Notes: generated from the sequence alone by a model not told the origin. A stretch of DNA of 64,000 nucleotides from Sphingobacterium humi (GCF_009768885.1 NZ_WSQA01000012.1:107270-171269), one strand, 5' to 3'; positions 7,977-17,581 are shown, numbered from the stretch's first letter. Program-made: numbers and translations.

Positions 7977-10382
7977 TTACTCATCCCGCAGGCTATCCAC
8001 CGGATTACTTCTTGCTGCTTTTACCGATTGGTAGCTCATGGTAAAGAAAGCGACCAACAGTGTCAATAGCGCAGGAATAACGAACATCCACCAGCTGACA
8101 TCTATTTTAAAAGCAAAAGATTCCAGCCATTTATGAACAGCCCACCAAGCGATCGGACTAGCTAGTACAATAGATAGCAAAACAAGCTTTAGATAGTCTT
8201 TCGATAATAAACCAACGATGCCACTAACGGTACTTCCCAATACTTTACGGATACCGATCTCTTTGGTTCGCTGTGCCGTAGTGAGGGTTACTAATCCTAT
8301 TAATCCTAGGCAGCTAATCAGGATGGTAATGGCTGTCGAGAGGTTGATGACGCTGCTAAAGCGCAAGTCTGACTCATAAAGATGTTTGATGTGCTCGTCA
8401 TAGAATTCATAGCTGAAGGTTGCTTTGGGGTACAAGGCTTTCCACTCCTTCTCCACATGGGCAATACCTGCCTGCCACTCTTTCGGGTTATCGCTTAAGC
8501 GAATACTCAAGGTTCGCAGATCACGACGGTCTATTGACGGGAAGAGGACCAAAGGTTCCAACTTGCTGCGTAGGTACTTGTTGTTCAAGTCTTCAACGAC
8601 ACCGACAATCTCCAAGTTTTTATCCCCATTGAAAACCTGTCCGCCAATTGCCTGCTCAGGCGATTTAAAGCCTAGCTTTTCAATCGCCAATCGACTCATG
8701 AGAATCCCTCGGGAAGTATCGCTCAGCGCGATATTTCGCCCTGCCAATATCTTGATGCCAAATAAGTCTACATAGCTATCGTCGATTTCTTTCAGGGGCA
8801 TATTAATTTCAACCTTGCCGGTATCAGATTGTGTGCTGTAATTATTACCGAAGTGGATATCCGACATCGGCAAGTGGCCTAAGGCCGATCCTTTGATTTC
8901 CTTGTAAGCCTGTAACTTGTTTTTGATTAAAAATGGATCCACATCCGGGGCTTCCGATTTCTTATAGGGTAAGGTCAAGGTCAGGATAGCATCCTTCTTA
9001 AAACCTGGATCCTTGGAAAGCAGAAAGTCCAACTGCAAGCCCATAATAACTGTAGCAATGACAAATACCTGCGCAATTAAGAATTGAAAAACAATCATGC
9101 CTTTCCGGAAAATCAAACTCCCGAAGCTCATCTTCACAGCACCTTTAATTTTGAGAACCTCTGCAACCTGTATCCTATTAATCAGGTATGCCGGATATAT
9201 TGCACTTAGCACACTTATAAATACAATTAACCCGAGAAGGAACAACCCGATAGGAAAGCTGTTATCAAACTGTTGCAGATCTTCCGGCAAGTAGCTGTTG
9301 AAGAACTGCTCCATTAGGAGGCGTAGGGGCCAAGCCAAGGCTAAGGCCAGCAGGCAGATTACCCAGGTTTCCATAAAAAAGCTCCAGGTAAGGTGCTTGT
9401 TCTGTTCCCCTAAGGTTTTGCGGATTCCGATTTCCTTCGCTCGATAAGGTACTTGGGCCGTAGCCAGATTAATATAATTAATACTAGCCAACAGAACCAA
9501 AAAGAGGGCAATGCCGATAAGACCATACAGCAGACGGATATCCACAGTACCCATAATGTTCTTATTGAAATGCAAAGTGCTCAGTGGCGCCAGCTGAAAC
9601 TCCTCAGAACTATTGTACTGTGCATTTTCTTCGCCATTCATGTCAAAGAGCTTCTGGTTTGCAATTTTAAGGAAGCTTTCTTTCGCTTTTTCATCGCGAA
9701 GTTTAACGTAAAGCTGATGGTTAGAGCTGTAGCTGTTCCACCTATCATTATTCCATTCCTTCTCCGGGATAGGCATAAACTCCTTGCCAATAAAACTACT
9801 GGTTCGCTCGAGGTTGGCAATAACGCCAACAACGGTATACAAGTCCTTCCCGTATTTTATGGTTCTTCCCATTGCCTCTTGTGGACTTAAGCCAGGAAAG
9901 TATAGCTGTAATCGACTTTCCGTAAGCACCACCTCAAAAGGCGTCTTGAAGATGGTCTTCGGGCTCCCCGCCAACCAGGTATAGGGCACCATCTCAAAGT
10001 AATCAGGCAAGGTGCCTACAATGGCTCCTTGACCATCCATAGGTGTCGCTTCTTTCTCCTTGCTGATGGGGGTTATTTCTCCAAAATATTGATAGAATAT
10101 AGGTGCCAGTTGCGCTACATCGGTTATATTCTCCTGTATATATTTCGCAATAGGAACAGGTAAACCGTCAAAGGAACGGAATTCCCCCGCATGCTGGCTT
10201 CGGTTGTATACTTTGTAAATCTGCTCGGCCTCCGGATGTCCCTTGTCAAAGCTGAATTCGTAAAAGACAACCCGAAAGACAATCCAGCTCGCACAGATTC
10301 CGATGGCCAATCCCAAGATGTTTAACCCGGTAAACAATCGGTTATTCCACAATCTCCTAAATAAAAGGTTTATTCTTTTCAT
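7977..10382 (-). CDS. FtsX/MacB-type ABC permease (second of four)
   Basis: 801 aa, with duplicated periplasmic and FtsX membrane modules. Coupling motifs are EIGIRKTLGEQ near residue 314 and EIGIRKVLGST near 706; the tail is SNPVDSLRDE. The N-terminus (FRRLWNNRLFTGLNILGLAIG) is the usual entry into the first membrane helix of this family. It is separated by 57 bp from the first permease; that gap holds a run of degenerate ATGCTAAATGCT-like units with no gene in it. It presumably forms homo- or heterodimers with a neighbouring permease and one of the two ATPases; which pairs form is not visible. Confidence 0.88.
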   Translation of the reverse strand: MKRINLLFRRLWNNRLFTGLNILGLAIGICASWIVFRVVFYEFSFDKGHPEAEQIYKVYNRSQHAGEFRSFDGLPVPIAKYIQENITDVAQLAPIFYQYFGEITPISKEKEATPMDGQGAIVGTLPDYFEMVPYTWLAGSPKTIFKTPFEVVLTESRLQLYFPGLSPQEAMGRTIKYGKDLYTVVGVIANLERTSSFIGKEFMPIPEKEWNNDRWNSYSSNHQLYVKLRDEKAKESFLKIANQKLFDMNGEENAQYNSSEEFQLAPLSTLHFNKNIMGTVDIRLLYGLIGIALFLVLLASINYINLATAQVPYRAKEIGIRKTLGEQNKHLTWSFFMETWVICLLALALAWPLRLLMEQFFNSYLPEDLQQFDNSFPIGLFLLGLIVFISVLSAIYPAYLINRIQVAEVLKIKGAVKMSFGSLIFRKGMIVFQFLIAQVFVIATVIMGLQLDFLLSKDPGFKKDAILTLTLPYKKSEAPDVDPFLIKNKLQAYKEIKGSALGHLPMSDIHFGNNYSTQSDTGKVEINMPLKEIDDSYVDLFGIKILAGRNIALSDTSRGILMSRLAIEKLGFKSPEQAIGGQVFNGDKNLEIVGVVEDLNNKYLRSKLEPLVLFPSIDRRDLRTLSIRLSDNPKEWQAGIAHVEKEWKALYPKATFSYEFYDEHIKHLYESDLRFSSVINLSTAITILISCLGLIGLVTLTTAQRTKEIGIRKVLGSTVSGIVGLLSKDYLKLVLLSIVLASPIAWWAVHKWLESFAFKIDVSWWMFVIPALLTLLVAFFTMSYQSVKAARSNPVDSLRDE

Positions 10383-10439
10383 TATGCTATAATGTCTAAT
10401 GCTAAATGCTTCATGCTCTATGCTCCGCCCTAAATACGC

Positions 10440-12788
10440 TTACTCATTCCTCAGGCTATCCACCGGATTCGCTAAGGCTGCTTTTATCGATTGAAAACTC
10501 ACCGTCAGCATACTGATCAGGATGGCGCCGGCACCTGCAAGCAGGAAGATATCCCAGCTAAGCGTTATGCGGTAGCTGAAATGCGCTAAGTATTGATCCA
10601 TGATCCAGTACGCAATGGGGAAGGCGATCAAACAAGCCAGGCTAACCAGTAGCAAGAACTCCTTCGATAGCATGCGGGTAACAGAAAATACCGAGGCACC
10701 CAGCACCTTTCGGATTCCAATTTCCTTGATTCTACTTTCTGCCATAAAGGCCGCCAAACCAAATAAGCCCAAACAAGAAATAAAAATGGTCAACCCAGCA
10801 AAGAGGCTGGCCAGGGTTCCTGTCCGTTGTGTTTCCATAAATTTGAAGGCGTAAGCCTCATCTACAAATTGATATTGAAAAGGATAGGCACTATTATATT
10901 CCTTAAAAACCTGCTCTGTTTTTGCCAGCGCCTCCTCCGTACTTAATTTCGGATTAAAGCGAATATGATAGGTATTCATAAAGCCGTTCGCTCCTTCTAT
11001 AACCAATGGTTTAATCGGTTCGAAGGGAGACTCCTGTATAAAATCTTTAATCACCCCGATGATATGGTATTGGTCGTTTCCATCATTAAAGGTCTTGCCC
11101 AAAGGGTCTTTAAATCCCATCGCCTTAGCGGCGGTTTCATTGATAATGGCGGCCATCGAGTCGGTAGGGAATTTCGCTAAGTCCAGATCCCGACCTTGCA
11201 ACAGGGTAAAACCTGCGGTAGCAACCACCTGATCATCGGCGGACTGCCGATTAATCTGAATGACCTCATTCGGATCTTTTCCCGCCCAGGTGAAGCCATT
11301 CCAACCGCTCCAACGCTCGGTCAAGGGCGACATCATGCGTGTAACCGACTGTGCAATACCGCGCTCCAATAACGCATGTTTAATGAGGGGGTAGTTTTTC
11401 TTCATATCCCCAACTTCCATCATATACACGAGGTTATCTTGTGTAAACCCAAAATCCCGATCTTGCGCATGCTGAATCTGCTTCCGAATCGCCACGGTGC
11501 TAATAATAAGTACAATGGCAATACAGAATTGAGTAACCACCAAAAACTTACGCGGATTGAATTTCGAGTGCAGCTGCTGGAACCTTCCTTTCAACACACG
11601 AATCGGATTGAAGGAAGATAGAAAGAAAGCCGGATAGCTACCTGCCAGCAGGCCCGTGAATACGATAAACCCAACAAAGAGTAACCAAAAGCGAATATCC
11701 AGATAAGGGATATTGACCTCTTGGCCTACAATGCCAACGAAAACAGGTAGGAATAGCATCACTAAGAGAAGGGCCAGAAGCCCAGCAATGGCCGTCAATT
11801 GCAAGGACTCCCGTAGGAACAGGCCGATTAAGCGGAATCGGGGTGCCCCGACCACCTTTCTGATGCCCACTTCCTTTGCCCGTTTTTCACTCTGTGCCGT
11901 ACTCAAGTTCATAAAGTTGATGCAGGCAATCAGTAAAATAAAACCAGCTATATAGCTGAAGGTCTTCACCATGCTAATACGGCCGCCAACCTGCTGCCCA
12001 TTCTTATACGTATTATAGAGATAACTTTCTTTTATAGGTTTCAGAAAACTTTGGGTACTCACTTCCGAATGTCGCTTAATCAGGTTTTTCAGCTGCGCTT
12101 GCGCGGCTGCAATATTCGCCTGCTCCTTCATCTCCACGAAAAGATTAACGGAGCTATTTCCCCAATGCTCGTCAGAATAGCCCATCTTCTCCATCAAGGT
12201 CCAGGGTAAAAAATATTCATAGCCTGTAAACCTACTGCTCTTCGGCACTTCTTTTAATACGCCGGAAACAAGCAGCTGTTGGGTACTATCCAATTGTACG
12301 GTTTTTCCAAGAACATCGGAAGTCCCGAAAAGGCTTATGGCCAGTTTCTCGGTCAATACCACCTGGCTAGGATCCCTAAGGGCAGTGCTTGGATTCCCCG
12401 CCAGCAAAGGAAGGTCAAAGAGTTGTAAAAAGGATGAATCCACAAAGGATCCTACCTTTGATAATATTTTAGTCTCTCCAACGGAAAACAGCAAACCGTT
12501 TATTCCAGATAATCTACTTAGGTTTTCCACCCCGGCAATCTCCGCTTTCATCACGGCAGCCATAGGCTTAGGTGTCGAAAACCAAACAGCAATCTCGTTA
12601 TTCGTCGAGACATCTTGTTGCCCCACTACATACAGGCGATGTGTCTTCGGGTAGACCCTGTCAATAGACCACTGAAAATTTATCCATAACAAAATCAGCA
12701 TAGCCGCCCCCATACCAATGGCCAAGCCAATTATATTGAGGAAGGTGAAGCCTTTGTTTTTTCTGTTTAATATCCTTGATGCAGTCAT
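10440..12788 (-). CDS. FtsX/MacB-type ABC permease (first of four)
   Basis: 782 aa, same architecture as the three paralogues downstream. The first membrane helix is around residues 13-36 (FLNIIGLAIGMGAAMLIL), with coupling motifs EVGIRKVVGAP near 303 and EIGIRKVLGAS near 685 and the tail ANPVDSLRNE. It follows the canonical ATPase gene (13107-13778) after a 318-bp gap filled with a direct repeat, unusually long within this otherwise tight run. The family (MacB_PCD plus FtsX domains) acts in the inner membrane with an HlyD/MacA adaptor; in Bacteroidota many such permeases remain uncharacterised. Confidence 0.88.
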   Translation of the reverse strand: MTASRILNRKNKGFTFLNIIGLAIGMGAAMLILLWINFQWSIDRVYPKTHRLYVVGQQDVSTNNEIAVWFSTPKPMAAVMKAEIAGVENLSRLSGINGLLFSVGETKILSKVGSFVDSSFLQLFDLPLLAGNPSTALRDPSQVVLTEKLAISLFGTSDVLGKTVQLDSTQQLLVSGVLKEVPKSSRFTGYEYFLPWTLMEKMGYSDEHWGNSSVNLFVEMKEQANIAAAQAQLKNLIKRHSEVSTQSFLKPIKESYLYNTYKNGQQVGGRISMVKTFSYIAGFILLIACINFMNLSTAQSEKRAKEVGIRKVVGAPRFRLIGLFLRESLQLTAIAGLLALLLVMLFLPVFVGIVGQEVNIPYLDIRFWLLFVGFIVFTGLLAGSYPAFFLSSFNPIRVLKGRFQQLHSKFNPRKFLVVTQFCIAIVLIISTVAIRKQIQHAQDRDFGFTQDNLVYMMEVGDMKKNYPLIKHALLERGIAQSVTRMMSPLTERWSGWNGFTWAGKDPNEVIQINRQSADDQVVATAGFTLLQGRDLDLAKFPTDSMAAIINETAAKAMGFKDPLGKTFNDGNDQYHIIGVIKDFIQESPFEPIKPLVIEGANGFMNTYHIRFNPKLSTEEALAKTEQVFKEYNSAYPFQYQFVDEAYAFKFMETQRTGTLASLFAGLTIFISCLGLFGLAAFMAESRIKEIGIRKVLGASVFSVTRMLSKEFLLLVSLACLIAFPIAYWIMDQYLAHFSYRITLSWDIFLLAGAGAILISMLTVSFQSIKAALANPVDSLRNE

Positions 12789-13106
12789 TTTTTTATCCTA
12801 ATTAATATCCGCTTTTACGCCGATCCATTAGCTCTTACGATTTCAAATTCCAATAAGTAACAGACGTTACTGTAATTACTAAAGACTTAATACGCAGTAC
12901 TTATATTGGTAATAAATCCAGCCTTACTTGCTAAATCCTTAATAAAAAGTCTTCAAATTAGTAACATGAAAGGCCCAATAAATAGCCGCCATACATCTAA
13001 CTACTAAATACTCAATACTAAATACTACCTACTAAATTCTAAGAGTCCTCAAATCAATAGCCGCCATACATCTAACTACTAAATACTCAATACTAAATAC
13101 TCCAAC
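12789..13106. repeat. Within-operon gap with an exact 46-bp direct repeat
   Basis: The 318-bp gap holds no gene. 12981-13026 and 13056-13101 are identical over 46 bp, start to start 75 bp apart. Each contains AATAGCCGCCATACATCTAA followed by a run of CTACTAAATACTCAATACTA-like units. Related AGTATTTAGTA runs occur at 25957-25991 and 43984-44017. Confidence 0.8.
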
Positions 13107-13778
13107 CTAACTACTAGAAACAATCACCTGCCCATCGAGCATCCTAATCACCCGGTCGGCGAATTTAGCGTCGTATTCCGAGTGAGTTACCATGACGATG
13201 GTAGTCCCAGCCTCATTGAGTTCGGTTAGCAATTGCATCACTTCATTTCCATTGCTGGAGTCCAAGTTTCCGGTAGGCTCATCGGCGAGGATCAGCTTGG
13301 GATTGTTTACGACGGCACGGGCGACGGCCACACGCTGCTGCTGTCCTCCGGAGAGCTGCTGCGGAAAGTGATTCCGACGGTGCATAATCTGCACTTTCTC
13401 CAAAACCTCCTCCACGCGACGCTTGCGCTCGGCAGCCGGAACATTGGTGTAAATCAGCGGAAGTTCCACGTTTTCAAAAACCGTCAACTCATCAATCAGG
13501 TTGAAGCTCTGAAACACAAAACCGATATTATGCTTCCGTAAGTCAGATCGCTTGTTCTCCTTAAAATGGGCAACCTCAATCGTATTGAATAGGTAGCTGC
13601 CTTCATCCAAATCATCCAACAAGCCGATAATATTCAATAGGGTGGACTTTCCACATCCCGAGGGACCCATTACCGCCACAAACTCGCCTTCCTTCACATG
13701 GATGTTCACCTGGTTTAGAGCGACTGTTTCTACCTCTTCGGTACGATAATATTTCTGTAGGTTGCTAATCTTAATCAT
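13107..13778 (-). CDS. ABC transporter ATPase of LolD/MacB type, canonical copy
   Basis: 223 aa. Walker [10 protein letters not shown] at 38-46, signature [15 protein letters not shown], Walker [14 protein letters not shown] and H-loop VTHSE are all intact. The length and the short C-terminus fit the LolD/MacB/FtsE group, which powers mechanotransmission permeases. It lies between the adaptor gene (104 bp upstream) and the first permease, the standard order of MacAB-like systems, and so is the best candidate for the main motor of the locus. It has all the conserved residues that the second ATPase partly lacks. Confidence 0.93.
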   Translation of the reverse strand: MIKISNLQKYYRTEEVETVALNQVNIHVKEGEFVAVMGPSGCGKSTLLNIIGLLDDLDEGSYLFNTIEVAHFKENKRSDLRKHNIGFVFQSFNLIDELTVFENVELPLIYTNVPAAERKRRVEEVLEKVQIMHRRNHFPQQLSGGQQQRVAVARAVVNNPKLILADEPTGNLDSSNGNEVMQLLTELNEAGTTIVMVTHSEYDAKFADRVIRMLDGQVIVSSS

Positions 13779-13882
13779 AGTGCCTGCTTTAGCGTTGCTT
13801 ATTTTTATGCTGTCAATTCTTATATCTTCGCCTTAGGTGCCCCCACAATCGGTTAGGGATATGACTGCAGGGCCTAAGACTT

Positions 13883-15136
13883 CTACTCTTTAATTTTTAA
13901 CTCCTGGATTTTGTCGTACGTGTCATAACTCGAAATTACAACCTTATCGCCAGGTTTCAAGCCTCCAAGAACCTCATAATACTCCGGATTTTGGCGCCCC
14001 AACTGAATATCAGTGCGGTAGGCTGTGTTTCCACTTTTATCCAATTTGAAAATCCAGTTCCCGCCGGTTTGCTGGTTAAAGCCACCTTTAGCCAATAATA
14101 CAGCCTTGGTTTTATCGCTTAGCGCCAAGCGAATAGGTAGAGTTTGCCCACGACGGATACTCGCCGGACGCTCGCCTACAAATTCCAGGTCCACTAAGAA
14201 GCGACCATCCTTCACCTGCGTATACACCTTCTTGATCCGGAGCTCGTAATTTTTGTCGTCAATCTGAAAATGGCCTTTTAAATCGGGGAAAATACGGTTG
14301 ATGTAATGTTCGTCAATCTCTGCCCGCACTTTAAATCCAGTCAGCACATCAATTTGTCCTAAACGCTCACCGGCAGTTTTGTTCTGGCCAATTTCCGCAT
14401 CAAAGGAGGTCAATTGACCATCCACCGGTGCCCGCAAAATCAGGTCGCCCACCTTGTCGCGCATCAATTCCAAGCCACGTTGCGTCCGTTTATAGGTCTC
14501 CCTGTCCTGGCTCAGCTTCTGGTTATTGCTCACCTCATCTTGCTTTAAAATCTGTTTGGTAAGGCCTACGCGTTCCTTTTGGTAGTTATATTCATTAAAA
14601 GACTTTTGGTATTCCTGAGAGCCAATCGCCTTTTCTGCTAGTAGCTTTTTGTTGAGGCTATAGATGCGTTCCGCTTCTTTATAGGCCTGTTCCACATCGG
14701 CCATTTGGTTGCGGTTGTTAATGCTGGCCTGTTGGGCATTGGTTTGTGCAATCTGTGCTTGGGTCAATAAGTTCAGCACTTCCGTTTCTTGGCGGATGAG
14801 GTTAAGCTCCATATCGGTATTGGAAAGGCGCATAATCGCATCGCCTTTACGCAAATGGGCACCGTCTTCCACATATTTTTCTTCCACACGCCCCCCAATG
14901 GAAGCATCGAGGTAGATGCTGCTGATGGGCATCACTGAACCATTGATCGGAATAAATTCTTGAAACGTATCCTCCTTGACCTCATAGATCGAAATACGCT
15001 CCGCCTCCACATTCAACTTGTTGTTTCCACGGGTATAATAATAGCTCGCTCCTAAAAGTCCAACCAAAGCGGTAATGCCCGCTAGGGTTAAGATGCGTTT
15101 CGAGTTCCACTTACGTTGTTTAATCGGTCTGTCCAT
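13883..15136 (-). CDS. HlyD/MacA-family periplasmic adaptor
   Basis: 417 aa. A single N-terminal membrane anchor (about residues 14-35, TLAGITALVGLLGASYYYT) is followed by a lipoyl half-domain (PINGSVMPISSIYLDASIGG), a long coiled-coil hairpin rich in Gln and Glu (about 110-225), the returning lipoyl half (LILRAPVDGQLTSF) and a beta-barrel/membrane-proximal region. Adaptors of this kind bridge an inner-membrane permease and a TolC channel. It is the first gene of the minus-strand run. Upstream lie a TGGCAC sigma-54-like box and two dyads that probably bind the regulator encoded at 17582. Confidence 0.92.
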   Translation of the reverse strand: MDRPIKQRKWNSKRILTLAGITALVGLLGASYYYTRGNNKLNVEAERISIYEVKEDTFQEFIPINGSVMPISSIYLDASIGGRVEEKYVEDGAHLRKGDAIMRLSNTDMELNLIRQETEVLNLLTQAQIAQTNAQQASINNRNQMADVEQAYKEAERIYSLNKKLLAEKAIGSQEYQKSFNEYNYQKERVGLTKQILKQDEVSNNQKLSQDRETYKRTQRGLELMRDKVGDLILRAPVDGQLTSFDAEIGQNKTAGERLGQIDVLTGFKVRAEIDEHYINRIFPDLKGHFQIDDKNYELRIKKVYTQVKDGRFLVDLEFVGERPASIRRGQTLPIRLALSDKTKAVLLAKGGFNQQTGGNWIFKLDKSGNTAYRTDIQLGRQNPEYYEVLGGLKPGDKVVISSYDTYDKIQELKIKE

Positions 15137-15164
15137 GTATTTTGTTCGATTTCATAATCTACAT

Positions 15165-15180
15165 AGACAAGGATGTGCCA
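15165..15180 (-). promoter_or_regulatory. Candidate sigma-54 promoter of the adaptor-permease operon
   Basis: Read on the minus strand, TGGCAC-ATCC-TTGT matches the -24 hexamer of sigma-54 promoters exactly. The -12 TTG is one base closer than the usual spacing, which weakens the call. Its support is positional: two regulator-like dyads are centred about 63 and 84 bp upstream. The start codon is about 30 bp downstream. Confidence 0.45.
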
Positions 15181-15232
15181 AAAGTGTAAGTAATTGTAAA
15201 TCAGTGGTTAGGGTGAAACTGGTTTTAATTTA

Positions 15233-15271
15233 CTGTTCGCTATCGAACAGCTATTGTGCGCTGCTGAACAG
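15233..15271. promoter_or_regulatory. Paired enhancer-like dyads upstream of the adaptor gene
   Basis: Dyad 1 (15233-15250) is CTGTTCG-CTAT-CGAACAG with perfect 7-bp arms. Dyad 2 (15254-15271) is TTGTGCG-CTGC-TGAACAG, a weaker version with the same spacer. Centres are 21 bp apart, two helical turns, as expected for NtrC-type activator pairs. The same dyad recurs at 16126-16165 before the TolC-regulator operon. Confidence 0.65.
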
Positions 15272-15335
15272 ATCAATCTGATCGAGTCTATCAGGAGCTA
15301 TTCAGCAGCGCAGCAAATAGGGGGTGCTATGCAGG

Positions 15336-16031
15336 CTAAAACAAGGTATAGCCTACAACAAAGCCATAACTTTTATTGTATTTGCTGCCGTAGCCATCTT
15401 TGCCGCCCTCATCGGGATAAATGTCGCGAATGCCCTGTTGCAATTGCAGTTTAGCGGTAAACTTCTCGAGAAACTCGAAGCCTATCCCGAAGGTTAAACC
15501 CATATCAAGTGGTTTACCGTATAAATAATTGCCAAACTCAGCATCCTTGGCGTCCTTTTTAAAAATAACCTTGTCTTTGGTTCTATCGTAAATGATATCG
15601 CCCATAATGATGGAGCCATCGGTTTTCCATTTGCCACCTAAGCCATAACCCAGGTAAGGGCCTGCCGAAAGCAGGAGTCGCCCAATGCCCAAGTTTGGTT
15701 TATAGGCAATAGCAATCGGAACTTCGAGGTAATGAACTTTAGTTTCAAACATGTCATGCTCTTCTGCTGCCCAGCCTCCTTGTTGCTTAAACCCTCGGCC
15801 CACATAGGCAAGTCCTGTTTGCAGGTAAAAATCCGCCAGCATGGGAATATCTGCCGCTAGTCCGATTTGAAAGCGGGGAATAGCCTCGGGATCTTGCTTT
15901 TTGTCGCCTAGCGTATAACTTACATTGGTAAAATTGAAACCTGCCTGAACGGAAAGTTTGGTTTGTGCCGATGCAGAGAAAAACAACCCAATAAGGGCCA
16001 TCATAGCGAGAATAGTAGGTTTGATGCTCAT
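15336..16031 (-). CDS. PorT-family outer-membrane beta-barrel protein
   Basis: 231 aa. A cleavable signal peptide (to about residue 22, ...FSASAQ) precedes alternating beta-strand segments, and the protein ends in Phe (VVGYTLF), the usual C-terminal signature of an outer-membrane barrel. Segments such as KLSVQAGFNFTNVSY and LDMGLTFGIGFEFLEKF fit the OMP_b-brl_2/PorT-like families. It lies between the two halves of the export locus, on the strand of the pump operon but with its own spacing. Whether it takes part in export is unknown. A TATCTTTC box at 16057-16064 may be its own promoter. Confidence 0.8.
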   Translation of the reverse strand: MSIKPTILAMMALIGLFFSASAQTKLSVQAGFNFTNVSYTLGDKKQDPEAIPRFQIGLAADIPMLADFYLQTGLAYVGRGFKQQGGWAAEEHDMFETKVHYLEVPIAIAYKPNLGIGRLLLSAGPYLGYGLGGKWKTDGSIIMGDIIYDRTKDKVIFKKDAKDAEFGNYLYGKPLDMGLTFGIGFEFLEKFTAKLQLQQGIRDIYPDEGGKDGYGSKYNKSYGFVVGYTLF

Positions 16032-16125
16032 AAAATAGGATTAAAATATGTTAGTAGAAAGATAACGTTTCGTTCAGGAAATTTGCTACAGCCGGGCTTC
16101 ATTTGCTTCTATCGCCTATTTGCTA

Positions 16126-16165
16126 CTGTTCGTTACTGAACAGTTTGCTGTCCATCTCCGAACAT
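16126..16165. promoter_or_regulatory. Paired enhancer-like dyads upstream of tolC and the regulator
   Basis: Dyad 3 (16126-16143) reads CTGTTCG-TTAC-TGAACAG, with six perfect arm pairs. Dyad 4 (16148-16165) reads CTGTCCA-TCTC-CGAACAT, a degenerate copy. Centres are 22 bp apart and lie about 84 and 62 bp upstream of the TGGCAT box at 16217, nearly the same geometry as at the adaptor promoter. Confidence 0.65.
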
Positions 16166-16216
16166 CAAAGGGTTTTGTATTGTGTTAACTGATTGATGCT
16201 TAATGGTTTTGTTCTT

Positions 16217-16231
16217 TGGCATGGGCTATGG
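16217..16231 (+). promoter_or_regulatory. Candidate sigma-54 promoter of the TolC-regulator operon
   Basis: TGGCAT-GGGCT-ATGG resembles TGGCAC-N5-TTGC: the GG pair is in place and the -12 half has TnG with the correct spacing, but the final C is G. The TolC ATG at 16255 would leave a leader of about 12 nt. The call depends mainly on the matching dyad geometry upstream. Confidence 0.45.
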
Positions 16232-16254
16232 AAGGCAGAAATAAATTGAAATAC

Positions 16255-17565
16255 ATGAAATACTTAACCATCTATTTATATATACAGTTTGTTTGTTGTT
16301 TAGTTAGTGATCTGAAGGGGCAAGAAACCCCATTGTCCCTTGCAGATTGCATTCACCTGGCCATGCAACAAAACCCAGCGCTGAAAAAGGATGAGCTGCA
16401 GATCAACCGGGCTGATTTACGCTATAAGCAGGCGAAATACGACCGCCTTCCTCGCGTGGAAGCTGGCGCCGATCATGCCATTAGCCAAGGTCGCAGTATC
16501 GACCCCACCACCAACCAATATATCGATAAAAACAACAGCTTCGGCTCGCAATATGCCAATTTAAACATCCCTATTTTTAATGGCTTCGCCATCCTGAACA
16601 ATATTCGCCGGCAAGCCTATGCCAAGGAGGCCGGAAAACTCGAGTTTGATAGCCGCCGCAACGAGTTAAAATTGGATGTGATTGAAGCTTATATTAAGGT
16701 GCTGACCGCACAGGATATGTTGCAACAGATCGAGGGGCAACTCATCGTTACCAAGGAACAATTGCACCGCCACGAAGTGCTGAACAAGGAGGGTGCCGTG
16801 GCACCAGGCGATCTGTACGACATTAAAGGCCAGTACAATAGCGACTTGAATCTATTAGCCCAAACCAAGCAAAGTTTGAACGAAGCGAAACTGATGCTGG
16901 CCAGCTTGATGAATATGGATCCTGCGCAGTTGCCTGCCCTGCAAACCCTGGCTACCGACCAGGTTTTTGTGGCCCAGCAAGCCGATGCTTTGTTTCAGCA
17001 AGCCTTGCATGCCCTGCCGGAGTATAAAGCCTTAGATTGGCGAATAAAGGAAATGGAGGCCCAGATACAGGTTGCTCGATCGGCCTATTTTCCCTCGCTT
17101 TCTTTTGGCGGCGGCCTAAATTCCAATTACAGTAAGGAGGGAGGGAATCCGTTTACACAAATGAAAAACAACCTGCGCAAGTCGGTTTTTCTGAGTTTAT
17201 CCATCCCTATTTTCAATCGTTTTACGACCAGAACGCAGGTGCGTTTGGCACAAGTCGATTTGCAGGAAGCCGATTATAATAAGGATATCTTGAGCAATGA
17301 GCTGCGCCGACAAACAGCAAAGGCGGTGTTCGATTTACGTACCGCACAAATAACCGTGCAAAACCTGAAGGAGCAAGCCGAAAACTACAGCGAAGCCTTC
17401 CGCATTGCACAGGTGCATTTCGATGCCGGCAACAGTAATTCCGTCATCTACCTCACCGCCAAAAACAAATTAGACAACACCCGTAGCCTCTTATTAATCA
17501 AGCAATACGAGTATTTGCTGCAAAAATATATTAATGATTACTATGCAGGTGCATTAAATTTATAA
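16255..17565 (+). CDS. TolC-family outer-membrane efflux protein
   Basis: 436 aa from the ATG at 16255, preferred because it opens directly on a signal peptide (KYLTIYLYIQFVCCLVSDLKG); an in-frame TTG at 16216 would add 13 unlikely residues. Two long helical repeats typical of OEP domains follow (about 30-215 and 235-430), with segments such as LSLADCIHLAMQQNPALKK and the YEYLLQKYINDYYAG end. TolC proteins form trimeric channels across the outer membrane and periplasm. It heads a three-gene plus-strand run with the response regulator and kinase; the adaptor and permeases are on the opposite strand about 1.1 kb away and lack a TolC of their own. Confidence 0.92.
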   Translation: MKYLTIYLYIQFVCCLVSDLKGQETPLSLADCIHLAMQQNPALKKDELQINRADLRYKQAKYDRLPRVEAGADHAISQGRSIDPTTNQYIDKNNSFGSQYANLNIPIFNGFAILNNIRRQAYAKEAGKLEFDSRRNELKLDVIEAYIKVLTAQDMLQQIEGQLIVTKEQLHRHEVLNKEGAVAPGDLYDIKGQYNSDLNLLAQTKQSLNEAKLMLASLMNMDPAQLPALQTLATDQVFVAQQADALFQQALHALPEYKALDWRIKEMEAQIQVARSAYFPSLSFGGGLNSNYSKEGGNPFTQMKNNLRKSVFLSLSIPIFNRFTTRTQVRLAQVDLQEADYNKDILSNELRRQTAKAVFDLRTAQITVQNLKEQAENYSEAFRIAQVHFDAGNSNSVIYLTAKNKLDNTRSLLLIKQYEYLLQKYINDYYAGALNL

Positions 17566-17581
17566 GTAACTTAGCCAGAGC

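Noticed and set aside
12896..12960. Possible promoter within the 318-bp pump-operon gap
   Set aside because: No TAnnTTTG on the minus strand with a suitable -33 partner was found.
16216..16254. TTG start for tolC
   Set aside because: It would place 13 residues before the signal peptide and overlap the candidate promoter.
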